Assembly: GCA_964429715.1 (NCBI GenBank)
Contig: CAYSCV010000011.1
Coordinates: forward strand, 1 to 22,679
Source: JACPNA01 sp964429715
Lineage (GTDB): Archaea; Nanobdellota; Nanobdellia; Woesearchaeales; GW2011-AR9
Length of the DNA stretch: 22,679 nucleotides
Direction of reading: 5' to 3'
This document shows, one piece after another, positions 7,317 through 14,411 of this stretch. Both the position numbers and the translations under genes were made by a program. Position 1 is the first letter of the stretch. Each line of letters starts with the position of its first letter. A model generated the notes under the pieces. It was given only the letters and a program-made list of their open reading frames with translations. It did not search any database and had not been told where the DNA came from.

Positions 7317-9549
7317 ATTAAAAGATAAGTTGAAGAGTGCGTTGTCAATCTTTTCGAAGAAGGCAGAGGAAGAAGCGGATGTTGAAGAGATTGAAGTAGA
7401 GCGGGAAGTGTTGGTTGTTGAGAAAGTTGTTCCGGTTGTGAAGAAAATTGTTGTGAAAACAGTTGAGAAAGTTAAAGAAAAGAAAGTTGATACCATTAAA
7501 GAGAAAAAAGTTGAGCTTACTACAGAGGAAGTAGTAAAAAAGAGTGTTTTAATTTTTCATGGCTGGGAGGATACGGCGGAATCTGGATTTATTCCCCAAT
7601 TAAAGAAAGATCTGACTGATGTTGGTTATGAAGCTGTATCATTTAATCAACCAAATACGGAAAAACCAAAATTTGAAACATGGTTTTCATTTGCGGAAAA
7701 CAAAATTGCAAAAGAAAATAAGAAAGAATTATCTATCGTTGGGCATAGTATGGGAGGTCTGCTTTCTTTAAAATTAGCGGAAAAATATAAAATTAAAAAA
7801 CTGATTCTTGTTGCGCCGGTTGGTGCAAAACCATCGGCTGATTATTTTAAATTAATGGGTAAAAAGTTAAAACCGCAGGAGTTAGAAATTTTTAGAGCGT
7901 ATCAACATAGAGACTTGGATATAAAAAAAATAAAAAATAATGTGCAAGAGATTGTGTTTGTTTTTGGATTACAAGATTCATGGATCACACAAGAGATAAG
8001 AGACTTTTATATTCATTCATTTAAAGATGTGGCGGAGATTCATGTATTTGAAGAATATGCTCATATGAGTGAAAGTGAAGGGGTGAAAGATTTACCTATT
8101 TTGAGAGAATTATTTCAGAAAAAATTGGTGGCAGGAATTGTTGAGCATAGAGGGGAAAAGAAATTTGCAGGATTTTCTTCTTCTGATCAAAAAGTACCTG
8201 CTGAGGAAAAAAATCTTACTTCTGTGGTTAGTACGGCTCCGGTTAAGAAAAATTTATTAGCGCAGCAAATGGAACATTTTGCGAAGTTGAAAGAGGTGGA
8301 GAAGAATAAAGAGCAATTGAAAGTGACGAAGGTTGTGGAAAAAGAGACTGTTATTGAGAGGGGGAAGATTGTTGAAGAGAAGAATGTTGAAGAGAAAAAG
8401 GTTGCACCAGAAATAGATGATGAAGCGGAGGAAGTTGATGAAGAAGTGGAGGGTTTTTATGTTCCAGCACCAAAAAGCACGAAAGAAGAAAAAATAATTT
8501 CACCAACCAAAGGTGCTATTGAAGAGAAAGAAGAATCAAAAGGATTTTTTGGGAAGTTAAAGAAGACGTTTACTTTCAAGAAAGAAGAACCTACGGTGAA
8601 AGAGGAGTTAGAGGATGAAGGGGATCTTTCTTCAGGACTAGATGAGGAAGAACAAGAAGTGAAGAGTGAGAAAAAAGGTATTTTTGGCAAGATTAAAGAG
8701 ACGATTACGTCTCGGACAATTTCTGCGGAGAAGTTTGAGGAGTTGTTTTGGGATTTAGAGTTGGCGTTATTGGAAAATAATGTCTCGGTTGAGGTTATTG
8801 AGAAGATTAAAGTTGATCTCAAACAAGAATTGGTGAACAAGCCGTTGCCGTGGGATGTTTCAGAGAAGATTCATAAAACACTTACACGAACGCTTACAGA
8901 GATTTTATCGTTTGAGTCGCGAGAGTTAGGCGAACGGATTGCAGCGAAGAAGAAAAAACCTTATGTCGTGGCGTTTTTTGGGATCAATGGGACGGGGAAG
9001 ACGACGTCGATTGCGAAATTGACGTATTATTTACAGCAGCAGGGGTATTCTGTTGTATTAGCTGCGTGTGATACGTTTCGAGCGGCAGCGATTCAGCAGT
9101 TAGGAGAACATGCGCAGAAATTGAATGTGAAGATGATTCAGCATAATTATGGTTCAGATGCGGCAGCAGTGGCATTTGATGCGGTGCAGTATGCGGAGAA
9201 GAATAAGATTGATGTGGTACTGATTGATACGGCAGGAAGGTTGCATAGCAATACGAATTTGATGGGTGAATTACAGAAGATTATTCGCGTGGTGAAGCCT
9301 GATTCGAAAATTTTTGTTGGAGAAAGTATTACAGGAAATGATTGCATTGAACAAGCACGGCAATTTAATTCTTTAGTTGAGATGGATGGAGTAATTTTAA
9401 CTAAAGTGGATGTGGATGATAAAGGTGGAGCGCCACTTTCTATTGCGTATACAATCAAGAAGCCGATATTATTTTTGGGTGTAGGGCAGGAATACAAAGA
9501 TTTAGAGAAGTTTGATGCAGAGACGATATTGGGAAGGTTGGGGTTGTAG
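7306..9549 (+). CDS. ftsY: FtsY (SRP receptor) with an embedded RBBP9/YdeN-like serine hydrolase domain
   Basis: A 747-residue protein, more than twice the size of a typical archaeal FtsY. Residues 1-17 (MFGKLKDKLKSALSIFS) look like a normal FtsY start. After a Val/Lys/Glu-rich helix, residues about 79-278 form an alpha/beta hydrolase like RBBP9/YdeN: strand 'SVLIFHGWED', nucleophile elbow GHSMGG with Ser148, Asp224 (FGLQDSW) and His253 (YAHMSESEGVKDLP). A charged, probably disordered linker (285-470) holds two more FGKLK-like motifs (413-426, 458-470). The SRP-receptor NG domain follows, complete: P-loop GINGTGKTT (559-567), DTFRAAA (589-595), DTAGR (641-645), TKVD (699-702) and GGAPLS (707-712). 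The frame is open throughout. The ATG at 7306 is preferred over 7288 because MFGKLK is the usual FtsY start. The hydrolase part (about 7540-8140) looks more AT-rich than the NG part. The GTPase docks SRP at the membrane; the hydrolase substrate is unknown. Confidence 0.93.
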   Translation: MFGKLKDKLKSALSIFSKKAEEEADVEEIEVEREVLVVEKVVPVVKKIVVKTVEKVKEKKVDTIKEKKVELTTEEVVKKSVLIFHGWEDTAESGFIPQLKKDLTDVGYEAVSFNQPNTEKPKFETWFSFAENKIAKENKKELSIVGHSMGGLLSLKLAEKYKIKKLILVAPVGAKPSADYFKLMGKKLKPQELEIFRAYQHRDLDIKKIKNNVQEIVFVFGLQDSWITQEIRDFYIHSFKDVAEIHVFEEYAHMSESEGVKDLPILRELFQKKLVAGIVEHRGEKKFAGFSSSDQKVPAEEKNLTSVVSTAPVKKNLLAQQMEHFAKLKEVEKNKEQLKVTKVVEKETVIERGKIVEEKNVEEKKVAPEIDDEAEEVDEEVEGFYVPAPKSTKEEKIISPTKGAIEEKEESKGFFGKLKKTFTFKKEEPTVKEELEDEGDLSSGLDEEEQEVKSEKKGIFGKIKETITSRTISAEKFEELFWDLELALLENNVSVEVIEKIKVDLKQELVNKPLPWDVSEKIHKTLTRTLTEILSFESRELGERIAAKKKKPYVVAFFGINGTGKTTSIAKLTYYLQQQGYSVVLAACDTFRAAAIQQLGEHAQKLNVKMIQHNYGSDAAAVAFDAVQYAEKNKIDVVLIDTAGRLHSNTNLMGELQKIIRVVKPDSKIFVGESITGNDCIEQARQFNSLVEMDGVILTKVDVDDKGGAPLSIAYTIKKPILFLGVGQEYKDLEKFDAETILGRLGL

Positions 9550-9580
9550 ATTTTGATTATAGAATAAATTGATATTATTA

Positions 9581-9588
9581 TTATAAAA
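9581..9588 (+). promoter_or_regulatory. TATA-like box of the DapA-like gene
   Basis: TTATAAAA lies 19-26 nt before the ATG at 9607. Confidence 0.45.
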
Positions 9589-9606
9589 AATAAAGAGTGA
9601 TTTGTT

Positions 9607-10506
9607 ATGGGTGTAGAAACATTACAGGGTGTTGGTACGGCTTTAGTTACACCGCGCTTGTCAGATACTCATATTAATTATGTTCTTTTTGAAGACTTGT
9701 TGGAACAACAATATGTTTCTACTGATTTTACGGTTGTGTTAGGGACAACAGGTGAAACAGAATTTTTGACTCCACGTGAGCGTGTTGAGTTAGTTGAACG
9801 AACATTAAATTACTTTTGTGAAAATGGACGAAATAAACCGGTGATTGTTGGAGCGAGTGCTGGGAATACTCAAGAAGCAATATCACGGGCTCAACTTGCG
9901 TTGCGGTTAGGTGCTGATGCTTTATTGATAACTCCTCCTCCGTATGTTAAACCTCGACAAGAGGGGATTGTCAATCATTATAACGCGATTTCAAAAGAAA
10001 CGAGAAATGCTCCATTGGTTGTTTATAATGTTCCTTCACGTGTTGGGGTAAATATTTTACCTGAAACGTTGGAACAAATTGCATCTCATTGTCATATTCT
10101 TGCGGTCAAAGAAGCTTCAGGGGATTTAAAACAATTGGAAGACTATGTTAATATTAGTAAAGGTAAGTTTGTTGTTCTTAGTGGTGATGATGCTACTACT
10201 TATGATGCTTTGGCTCTTGGTGCTAAAGGAGTTATATCAGTTGTGAGTAATCTTGTTCCACAATTAATGAATGAGATGATCTCTTCTTTTTCTAGAGGGG
10301 AGTTGTTGAAAGCTCAAGAAATACATCAACAGCTTAAACCTTTATTTGAAGGTTCCATGAAATATGGTAATCCTGTCAGTATCAAAGCAATGATGAATAT
10401 TTGTGGCTTTAACGTTGGAGAGGCGCATCTTTCGTTAGGAACGGTGAATAATGAAGAGAATGATGTGCTTGGAAAGATTGTTGAGTTGGTTGGTGATTTA
10501 AGATAA
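9607..10506 (+). CDS. dapA: 4-hydroxy-tetrahydrodipicolinate synthase (DapA) or related class I aldolase
   Basis: A 299-residue TIM-barrel lyase of the DapA/N-acetylneuraminate lyase family, which in DapA joins pyruvate to aspartate semialdehyde for lysine synthesis. Visible active-site residues are Thr47-Thr48 in GTTGE, Tyr113 (TPPPYVKP), Tyr140 and Arg145 (YNVPSRVG), and the Schiff-base lysine Lys168 (VKEASGD). GTTGE and the arginine after YNVPS favour DapA over sugar-acid aldolases. Length matches the family. A kinase that would supply the pathway, aspartate kinase, lies 450 nt downstream on the other strand, which supports the assignment. No other lysine-pathway gene is in the window, so another keto-acid aldolase remains possible. 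Confidence 0.85.
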   Translation: MGVETLQGVGTALVTPRLSDTHINYVLFEDLLEQQYVSTDFTVVLGTTGETEFLTPRERVELVERTLNYFCENGRNKPVIVGASAGNTQEAISRAQLALRLGADALLITPPPYVKPRQEGIVNHYNAISKETRNAPLVVYNVPSRVGVNILPETLEQIASHCHILAVKEASGDLKQLEDYVNISKGKFVVLSGDDATTYDALALGAKGVISVVSNLVPQLMNEMISSFSRGELLKAQEIHQQLKPLFEGSMKYGNPVSIKAMMNICGFNVGEAHLSLGTVNNEENDVLGKIVELVGDLR

Positions 10507-10522
10507 TTTTTTTTGTCTTAAA
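10497..10522 (+). terminator. Candidate terminator hairpin after dapA
   Basis: TTTAAGA (10497-10503) can pair with TCTTAAA (10516-10522), and the loop contains eight consecutive T (10507-10514). The structure straddles the dapA stop codon. A T-run is the usual archaeal terminator signal; the stem may be incidental. Confidence 0.35.
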
Positions 10523-10572
10523 CTTGTTATTTCTTTACTATTTATTTAAACCTATTTTTTAAATCGAAGAAT

Positions 10573-10580
10573 TTATAAAT
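10573..10580 (+). promoter_or_regulatory. TATA-like box of the 97-residue orphan gene
   Basis: TTATAAAT lies 23-30 nt before the ATG at 10603. It supports this small frame being a transcribed gene. Confidence 0.45.
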
Positions 10581-10602
10581 TTCAATGACTTTTCTTTAGG
10601 TT

Positions 10603-10896
10603 ATGGCTGATTTAGATATGTTAGTTGGTCTTTGTTCTTCGTATCGTGTTACAATTAATGATGGAGGGTCTCGGCGGGAGATTCATTGTTTGGCAACAGA
10701 TGAGGGTAGTGTACGTCAACGAATGGAAGAGATGGGGTATACTATGACTGGTATTGAACGGGTTCCTACTCGAGAATTTCAAAAGGATCCGTTGTATGGG
10801 CGTGCAGAGATGTGGGCGTTAGGTCATGAGAAAGTAGGTGTGGCTCAAGTGGATGTTTATCCCACATCTGGTTATTTTGATTCTAGAATGCGTTAA
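10603..10896 (+). CDS. Small protein of unknown function
   Basis: I do not recognise this 97-residue protein. It is soluble and mixed in charge, with no signal peptide or membrane segment. It has an N-terminal beta-like stretch (YRVTINDGGSRREIHC), a helix with SVRQRMEEMGY, and a C-terminal half with GRAEMWALGHEKVGVAQVDVYP. The pattern of two strands, a helix and a strand resembles small ferredoxin-like folds, but that is only an impression. A well-placed TATA-like box supports expression as a single gene. It converges with aspartate kinase. Confidence 0.6.
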   Translation: MADLDMLVGLCSSYRVTINDGGSRREIHCLATDEGSVRQRMEEMGYTMTGIERVPTREFQKDPLYGRAEMWALGHEKVGVAQVDVYPTSGYFDSRMR

Positions 10897-10956
10897 TAAT
10901 TAATCCTAATTTAAGAGGGGGTAAGAAGAGGCGTTTCCACTTTTGTTCTCTGTTAT

Positions 10957-12366
10957 CTATTTCCCATTGCGATGGAATTCAAATGCGCGATAGAGGTGGG
11001 TGATTACTTGGTGAGTATATTCTTGTGGAATGAAAAATGAGCGGATGACGGAGTCGCGGGCAAGTGTATACATTTCAAGTTGTATGCTTTGGGTTTTGAG
11101 AGTTTCTAGAAGTATTTGGTCTGCAGTTTTGGCGTTGGTGTGGGGGATGTATTCCATACCTTCACCCACGAGAGCGATTCGAGCCATGCGATTAATAGTG
11201 GTTGTGCGATGGTCAAGAGATGCTAATTTGTTTAGTAATTTTGCGGTGTTGTCGTTTGGGATGATTGCATAGGTTTTGCAAGAGTCGCCATCGCTTTCGG
11301 CGTCGATACTTAAATCGTATTCGGCAAATAAAGATGATACTTTTGCAGCTATCCCTTTTTGATTCATGCGCATACCATGTACAGTTATTAATTGATAATC
11401 AGGAACGTTGGCAATAGCTTTGACACCGTAATGGTCTGTTGATGGGTTGGCTCTGATATTTGTGCCAGTTTGAGTGAAGTCAAAGCTGTTGAGGATTTTA
11501 ACGAGAATGCCGCGTTCACGTGCGGGTCTTAAGGCTACGTCATTGATGATTTTTGCGCCTAATCCGGCAAAAGCTTCTGCTTCTCTGTATGTTAATTCTT
11601 TGATGGGGCTGAGGTTGTCAATAATATCTGGATCAACAGGAAGAATGCCGTTTTGATCGCTAAAGATGCGTACTTCATCTGCGTAGATGGCGGCACCATA
11701 ATAGATTGCGGTGCCATCAGACATACCACGTTCTAAAGTGACCATTTCAGTTGTGCCGTGTTTTGTGCCAATGAAACCGGGGACGATGGTGATTTTTCCT
11801 TTGAGGTTGTGTTGTTTGATTTGTGCTGCGATAGTTTTGAGAGTTGCGTTGTGGTTGATTGGCACGTCACGATTATTGGGGTGTGATGAATCGCCGATCA
11901 TACCGTTTTGATTGTAATCTAGAAGAGCGAATGAATGTTGGGGGTAGCGGGATGTTGCAAGTTCATAAAGGATTTTTGCTTGGGCACGTTCGGGGAGGCC
12001 AATGATTTTTGCTTGGGCTTGGTTGTCTATATTGTTGCTTTGCAGGATTCGGGTAATTTCTTCTAGAAGAGGGTTGAGGGTAGTTGCGGAAAGGGAGTGG
12101 TCTTGTACTTTTGTTTGAAGGATATTTTGAAGAATGTTCCATTCCCTGTCTCTGTGTGTGTTGTTGACGATGTCATAGGCGTGGTCGGTTGCTTTTCTTC
12201 CGTCTTTTGTGTTGTTGGTTTTACCTGGACCAGAGGGAACGAGAAGGGTGTATTCTTGGGATTGTGGGAATTGTGATGTTTGGATTGTGTGTTCTAGTGC
12301 TCTGAGATCGCGATCTGTTGTTGCAAGGGAGGTGCCACCCCATTTTTCGATGATGCCACGATTCAT
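10957..12366 (-). CDS. lysC: Aspartate kinase
   Basis: Phosphorylates aspartate, the first step towards lysine, threonine and methionine. Of 469 residues, 1-290 form the amino-acid kinase domain: EKWGGTSLA at the N-terminus, LLVPSGPGKTN, GFIGTKHGTTEMVTLERG followed by SDGTA, and FSDQNGILPVDPDI. LGAKIINDVALRPA and ILNSF then lead to two ACT-like regions, the first being LITVHGMRMNQKGIAAK and onwards. ACT domains usually mediate feedback inhibition by lysine or threonine. Some motif positions differ from the usual form (LERGMSDGTA against GRGGSDTTA), so activity is likely but not certain. It has its own TATA-like box and pairs functionally with the nearby dapA. Confidence 0.88.
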   Translation of the reverse strand: MNRGIIEKWGGTSLATTDRDLRALEHTIQTSQFPQSQEYTLLVPSGPGKTNNTKDGRKATDHAYDIVNNTHRDREWNILQNILQTKVQDHSLSATTLNPLLEEITRILQSNNIDNQAQAKIIGLPERAQAKILYELATSRYPQHSFALLDYNQNGMIGDSSHPNNRDVPINHNATLKTIAAQIKQHNLKGKITIVPGFIGTKHGTTEMVTLERGMSDGTAIYYGAAIYADEVRIFSDQNGILPVDPDIIDNLSPIKELTYREAEAFAGLGAKIINDVALRPARERGILVKILNSFDFTQTGTNIRANPSTDHYGVKAIANVPDYQLITVHGMRMNQKGIAAKVSSLFAEYDLSIDAESDGDSCKTYAIIPNDNTAKLLNKLASLDHRTTTINRMARIALVGEGMEYIPHTNAKTADQILLETLKTQSIQLEMYTLARDSVIRSFFIPQEYTHQVITHLYRAFEFHRNGK

Positions 12367-12390
12367 ATTTAGTTTTGTTTACGTGGTGTT

Positions 12391-12397
12391 TTTTAAG
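12391..12397 (-). promoter_or_regulatory. TATA-like box of aspartate kinase
   Basis: CTTAAAA on the coding strand lies 25-31 nt before the minus-strand ATG at 12366. Confidence 0.4.
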
Positions 12398-12437
12398 ATT
12401 TGTGGGATTGAATATGTGTGTTGCTTTAGAATAAATG

Positions 12438-12448
12438 TTTATATATAT
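12438..12448 (+). promoter_or_regulatory. TATA-like box of the MtaB-like gene
   Basis: A TTTATATATAT stretch lies 20-30 nt before the ATG at 12468. It decides the start: ATG codons at 12435 and 12447 would lie at or inside this box. Confidence 0.45.
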
Positions 12449-12467
12449 GATAATTAAGTTTGAAGAT

Positions 12468-13724
12468 ATGACCTCATTTCATGTAATCACATTGGGAATT
12501 AGTCATACGGTTGCGGATGCAGAGCAAATGACTGCGCTATTAGAATTGTCTAAATTTGTGAGCGTAGCAGAGGTGGATGGTGCTGATGTGATTATTTTTT
12601 CGGTATGTCTGGTTGAGGAGGAGAAAGAACTGGATTTTTTTTATGAATTTGAGAAGTTGCGGGCGCAGTTTCCTTATAAAATGATAGTGGTTGTAGGATG
12701 TTTAGATCATTTACAAATTGGGCGATTGAAAGGATATTCTATGGTATCTTCACGTAAGATTCATCATATTGTGGAAGTGGTGGAGGAGTTAGTGCATGAG
12801 AATGAGGTTTCTTATTTACAACGGGATGAAATGCCGCCACTGTTATTGCCACGAAAGAAGCGGGAGGAGTTTCGAGCAGTTATTCCAGTTATGAGAGGAT
12901 GTTATGATTTATTTTCGTTTTTGTCGAAGCGGAAAGGGACACGACAGATGGTGTCATATCCCGTTGAGGAAATCGTAGAAGTAGTGCGCAGAATGGTGTT
13001 AGATGGAGCGGAAGAGATTGTGTTAAGCGCAATTGATGCGGCGGAGTATGGGAAAGATATTGGCAAGTCGCTGCCGATATTGTTGCAGGAGTTGTGTGTG
13101 ATTACGGGAGATTTTCGTATTTTGATTGAGCGGATGAGTGTACAAGGGTTGTGTGATGTTAGAAAAGAGTTATTGCCTTTGTTTGAAATGGGTAAATTGT
13201 ATCAAGTGCTTAATGTTCCTCTATATGCAGGGAGTACAAGAATTTTAGAACGATGCGGATTTTCATATACCACTGATGATTTTGTTAAAGCAGTGCAAGA
13301 GTTTCGATTGCAATTTCCATTAGGGATGGTGCGAACGGTGTTGTTAGTTGGGTTTCCGGATGAAAATGAGCAAGATCATTGGGAAACGTTGAATTTGCTA
13401 CGAAAAGTTGTACCTGATGAATTGGTGATTTCGTTGATTTCACGTAAAGAGATGGGTGTTGAGGAGCGAGAGGCGCTGCAGCGGCGTGCGAAGGTGTTTT
13501 ATGAAGTGTTTCAAAATGGGATGATTATGCGAAATGAGAAGTGGTGGGGGAAAGAGGATGTGGTGTTGATTGAGCGGAAAATAAGTGAAAGAGAGTGGGT
13601 GGGAAAGAGTGGGGCGTATAAAGAAGTTATCGTGGAGGGGGAATGTAAAATTGGGGAGTTTGTATCTATGCGAATTAAGGCGGGGGGGAAGATGGAGTTG
13701 AGGGGTGTTAGATTGAAAGAGTAA
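12468..13724 (+). CDS. MiaB/MtaB-like methylthiotransferase homologue with degenerate Fe-S sites (probable pseudoenzyme)
   Basis: A 418-residue protein with the full architecture of tRNA methylthiotransferases such as archaeal/eukaryotic MtaB (CDKAL1). It has an N-terminal MTTase domain (1-110), a radical-SAM TIM barrel (about 135-345) and a C-terminal TRAM domain (about 361-415, KEVIVEGECKIGEFVSM). Fold signatures remain: LDGAEEIVLSAIDAAEYGKD, LNVPLYAGSTRILERCGF, VGFPDENEQD. The expected radical-SAM Cys-x3-Cys-x2-Cys is GCYDLFSFL, keeping Cys145 but with Phe149 and Leu152 in place of the other two. The first N-terminal cysteine is Ile11 (LGISHTVADAEQM), while Cys47 and Cys78 remain. A catalytic 4Fe-4S cluster therefore seems impossible. 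The frame is intact, so the protein is probably maintained for another role, perhaps tRNA binding. It diverges from aspartate kinase. Confidence 0.82.
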   Translation: MTSFHVITLGISHTVADAEQMTALLELSKFVSVAEVDGADVIIFSVCLVEEEKELDFFYEFEKLRAQFPYKMIVVVGCLDHLQIGRLKGYSMVSSRKIHHIVEVVEELVHENEVSYLQRDEMPPLLLPRKKREEFRAVIPVMRGCYDLFSFLSKRKGTRQMVSYPVEEIVEVVRRMVLDGAEEIVLSAIDAAEYGKDIGKSLPILLQELCVITGDFRILIERMSVQGLCDVRKELLPLFEMGKLYQVLNVPLYAGSTRILERCGFSYTTDDFVKAVQEFRLQFPLGMVRTVLLVGFPDENEQDHWETLNLLRKVVPDELVISLISRKEMGVEEREALQRRAKVFYEVFQNGMIMRNEKWWGKEDVVLIERKISEREWVGKSGAYKEVIVEGECKIGEFVSMRIKAGGKMELRGVRLKE

Positions 13725-13763
13725 AAGAAAATAATTTATTTTGTGTCAATTAAAATAAATTTG

Positions 13764-14039
13764 ATTTAGTATACTGAAAGCACTAAATAATCATACATTT
13801 AGTTAGTGCCTTCATACACTAAATGAAGCAACGACTTCATTTGCAAGAAAAGAAACAGCGATTTCTTTTCTGCACAGAAATAGAATAGTTTTTCTATTTC
13901 TTGTGTGCACAGATGCATGAAATGAAGAAACTACTTCATTTCAGCACAGAAATCAGATATTCTTCTGATTTCTTGTGGAGTAGTTTCTCCATCTTGTGTA
14001 TATTTAACGCATTAATATGTACGAAAATTTAGTGCGTTA
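13764..14039. repeat. Array of tandem hairpins with inverted-repeat ends
   Basis: A non-coding region of nested and tandem inverted repeats. Clear stems (5' arm, 3' arm) are: 13780-13786 with 13803-13809; 13821-13828 with 13835-13842; 13846-13855 with 13862-13871; 13876-13885 with 13892-13901; 13918-13927 with 13934-13943; 13948-13957 with 13964-13973; 13976-13980 with 13987-13991; 14005-14011 with 14033-14039. Four central stems are exactly 10 bp with 6-nt loops, and most start AGAAA or TGAAA. Short GC or CAC/GTG clamps extend several of them. The 9-mer GCACTAAAT (13780-13788) and its complement ATTTAGTGC (14027-14035) enclose the array. It may be a structured RNA, a MITE-like element or a protein-binding DNA element. 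Confidence 0.8.
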
Positions 14040-14060
14040 ACTATATATTCTCCGATGAGG

Positions 14061-14411
14061 TCATTGTGTTTCTCTTATCAATCTGATATACTTGTCGTAT
14101 TCTTTTTGTGATTCATCTAAAGTTCGATTCGCTATTGCCATATCTATTTTTCCATCATGGTTGAAATCTATATATTCATAGTTCCTTTCATCGTTCGCAT
14201 TAGGGTCTCCTATTTTTAGAATACAGGCATCCTCATAGTTTGATTTTCTACCTTGATTTATACCACACTTAAATAATATTTCCTTACCCTGAATTTCTCC
14301 TTGATAGTTGAATGGGTGGGTGGGTGAACGATGTGGGGGTATTTCTTGTGCACATGCCGTTCCTAGAACTGTGGCTAAAACAATTGATGTTAATGTTGAT
14401 TTTAATACCAT
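14061..14411 (-). CDS. Small exported protein with a calcium-loop-like motif
   Basis: An unrecognised 116-residue protein. Residues 1-21 are a signal peptide: Lys4, a hydrophobic core (STLTSIVLATVLG) and a likely cleavage near ACA-Q. A cysteine in this region (TAC) might be a lipid anchor, but the lipobox is poor. The mature part has Cys residues in 'LFKCGINQG' and 'EDACILKIGD', which may form a disulfide. 'DFNHDGKIDMAI' follows the Asp-x-Asn-x-Asp-Gly pattern of EF-hand or dockerin calcium loops. A GAGGT ribosome-binding sequence (14419-14423, minus strand) lies 7 nt before the ATG, which is unusual here. A TATA-like stretch lies at about 14431-14440. It borders the hairpin array. Confidence 0.62.
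   Translation of the reverse strand: MVLKSTLTSIVLATVLGTACAQEIPPHRSPTHPFNYQGEIQGKEILFKCGINQGRKSNYEDACILKIGDPNANDERNYEYIDFNHDGKIDMAIANRTLDESQKEYDKYIRLIRETQ

Noticed and set aside
6899..7348. 149-codon minus-strand Cys/Ser/Thr-rich frame
   Set aside because: It is the antisense of the prefoldin alpha coiled coil; Cys and Thr arise from the complement of CAG- and GTT-rich codons.
7306..9549. Two adjacent genes (hydrolase, then ftsY) rather than a fusion
   Set aside because: There is no stop codon or obvious internal promoter between the parts, and the N-terminus is itself an FtsY-like start. An internal start cannot be excluded without data.
12468..13724. Pseudogene call for the MtaB-like protein
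   Set aside because: The frame is open for 418 codons with a placed promoter and conserved non-catalytic motifs; point loss of cluster cysteines alone does not make it a broken gene.
13764..14039. CRISPR array
   Set aside because: There are no constant direct repeats with unique spacers. The repeats are inverted, stems differ from one another, loops are 6 nt, and no cas genes are in view.
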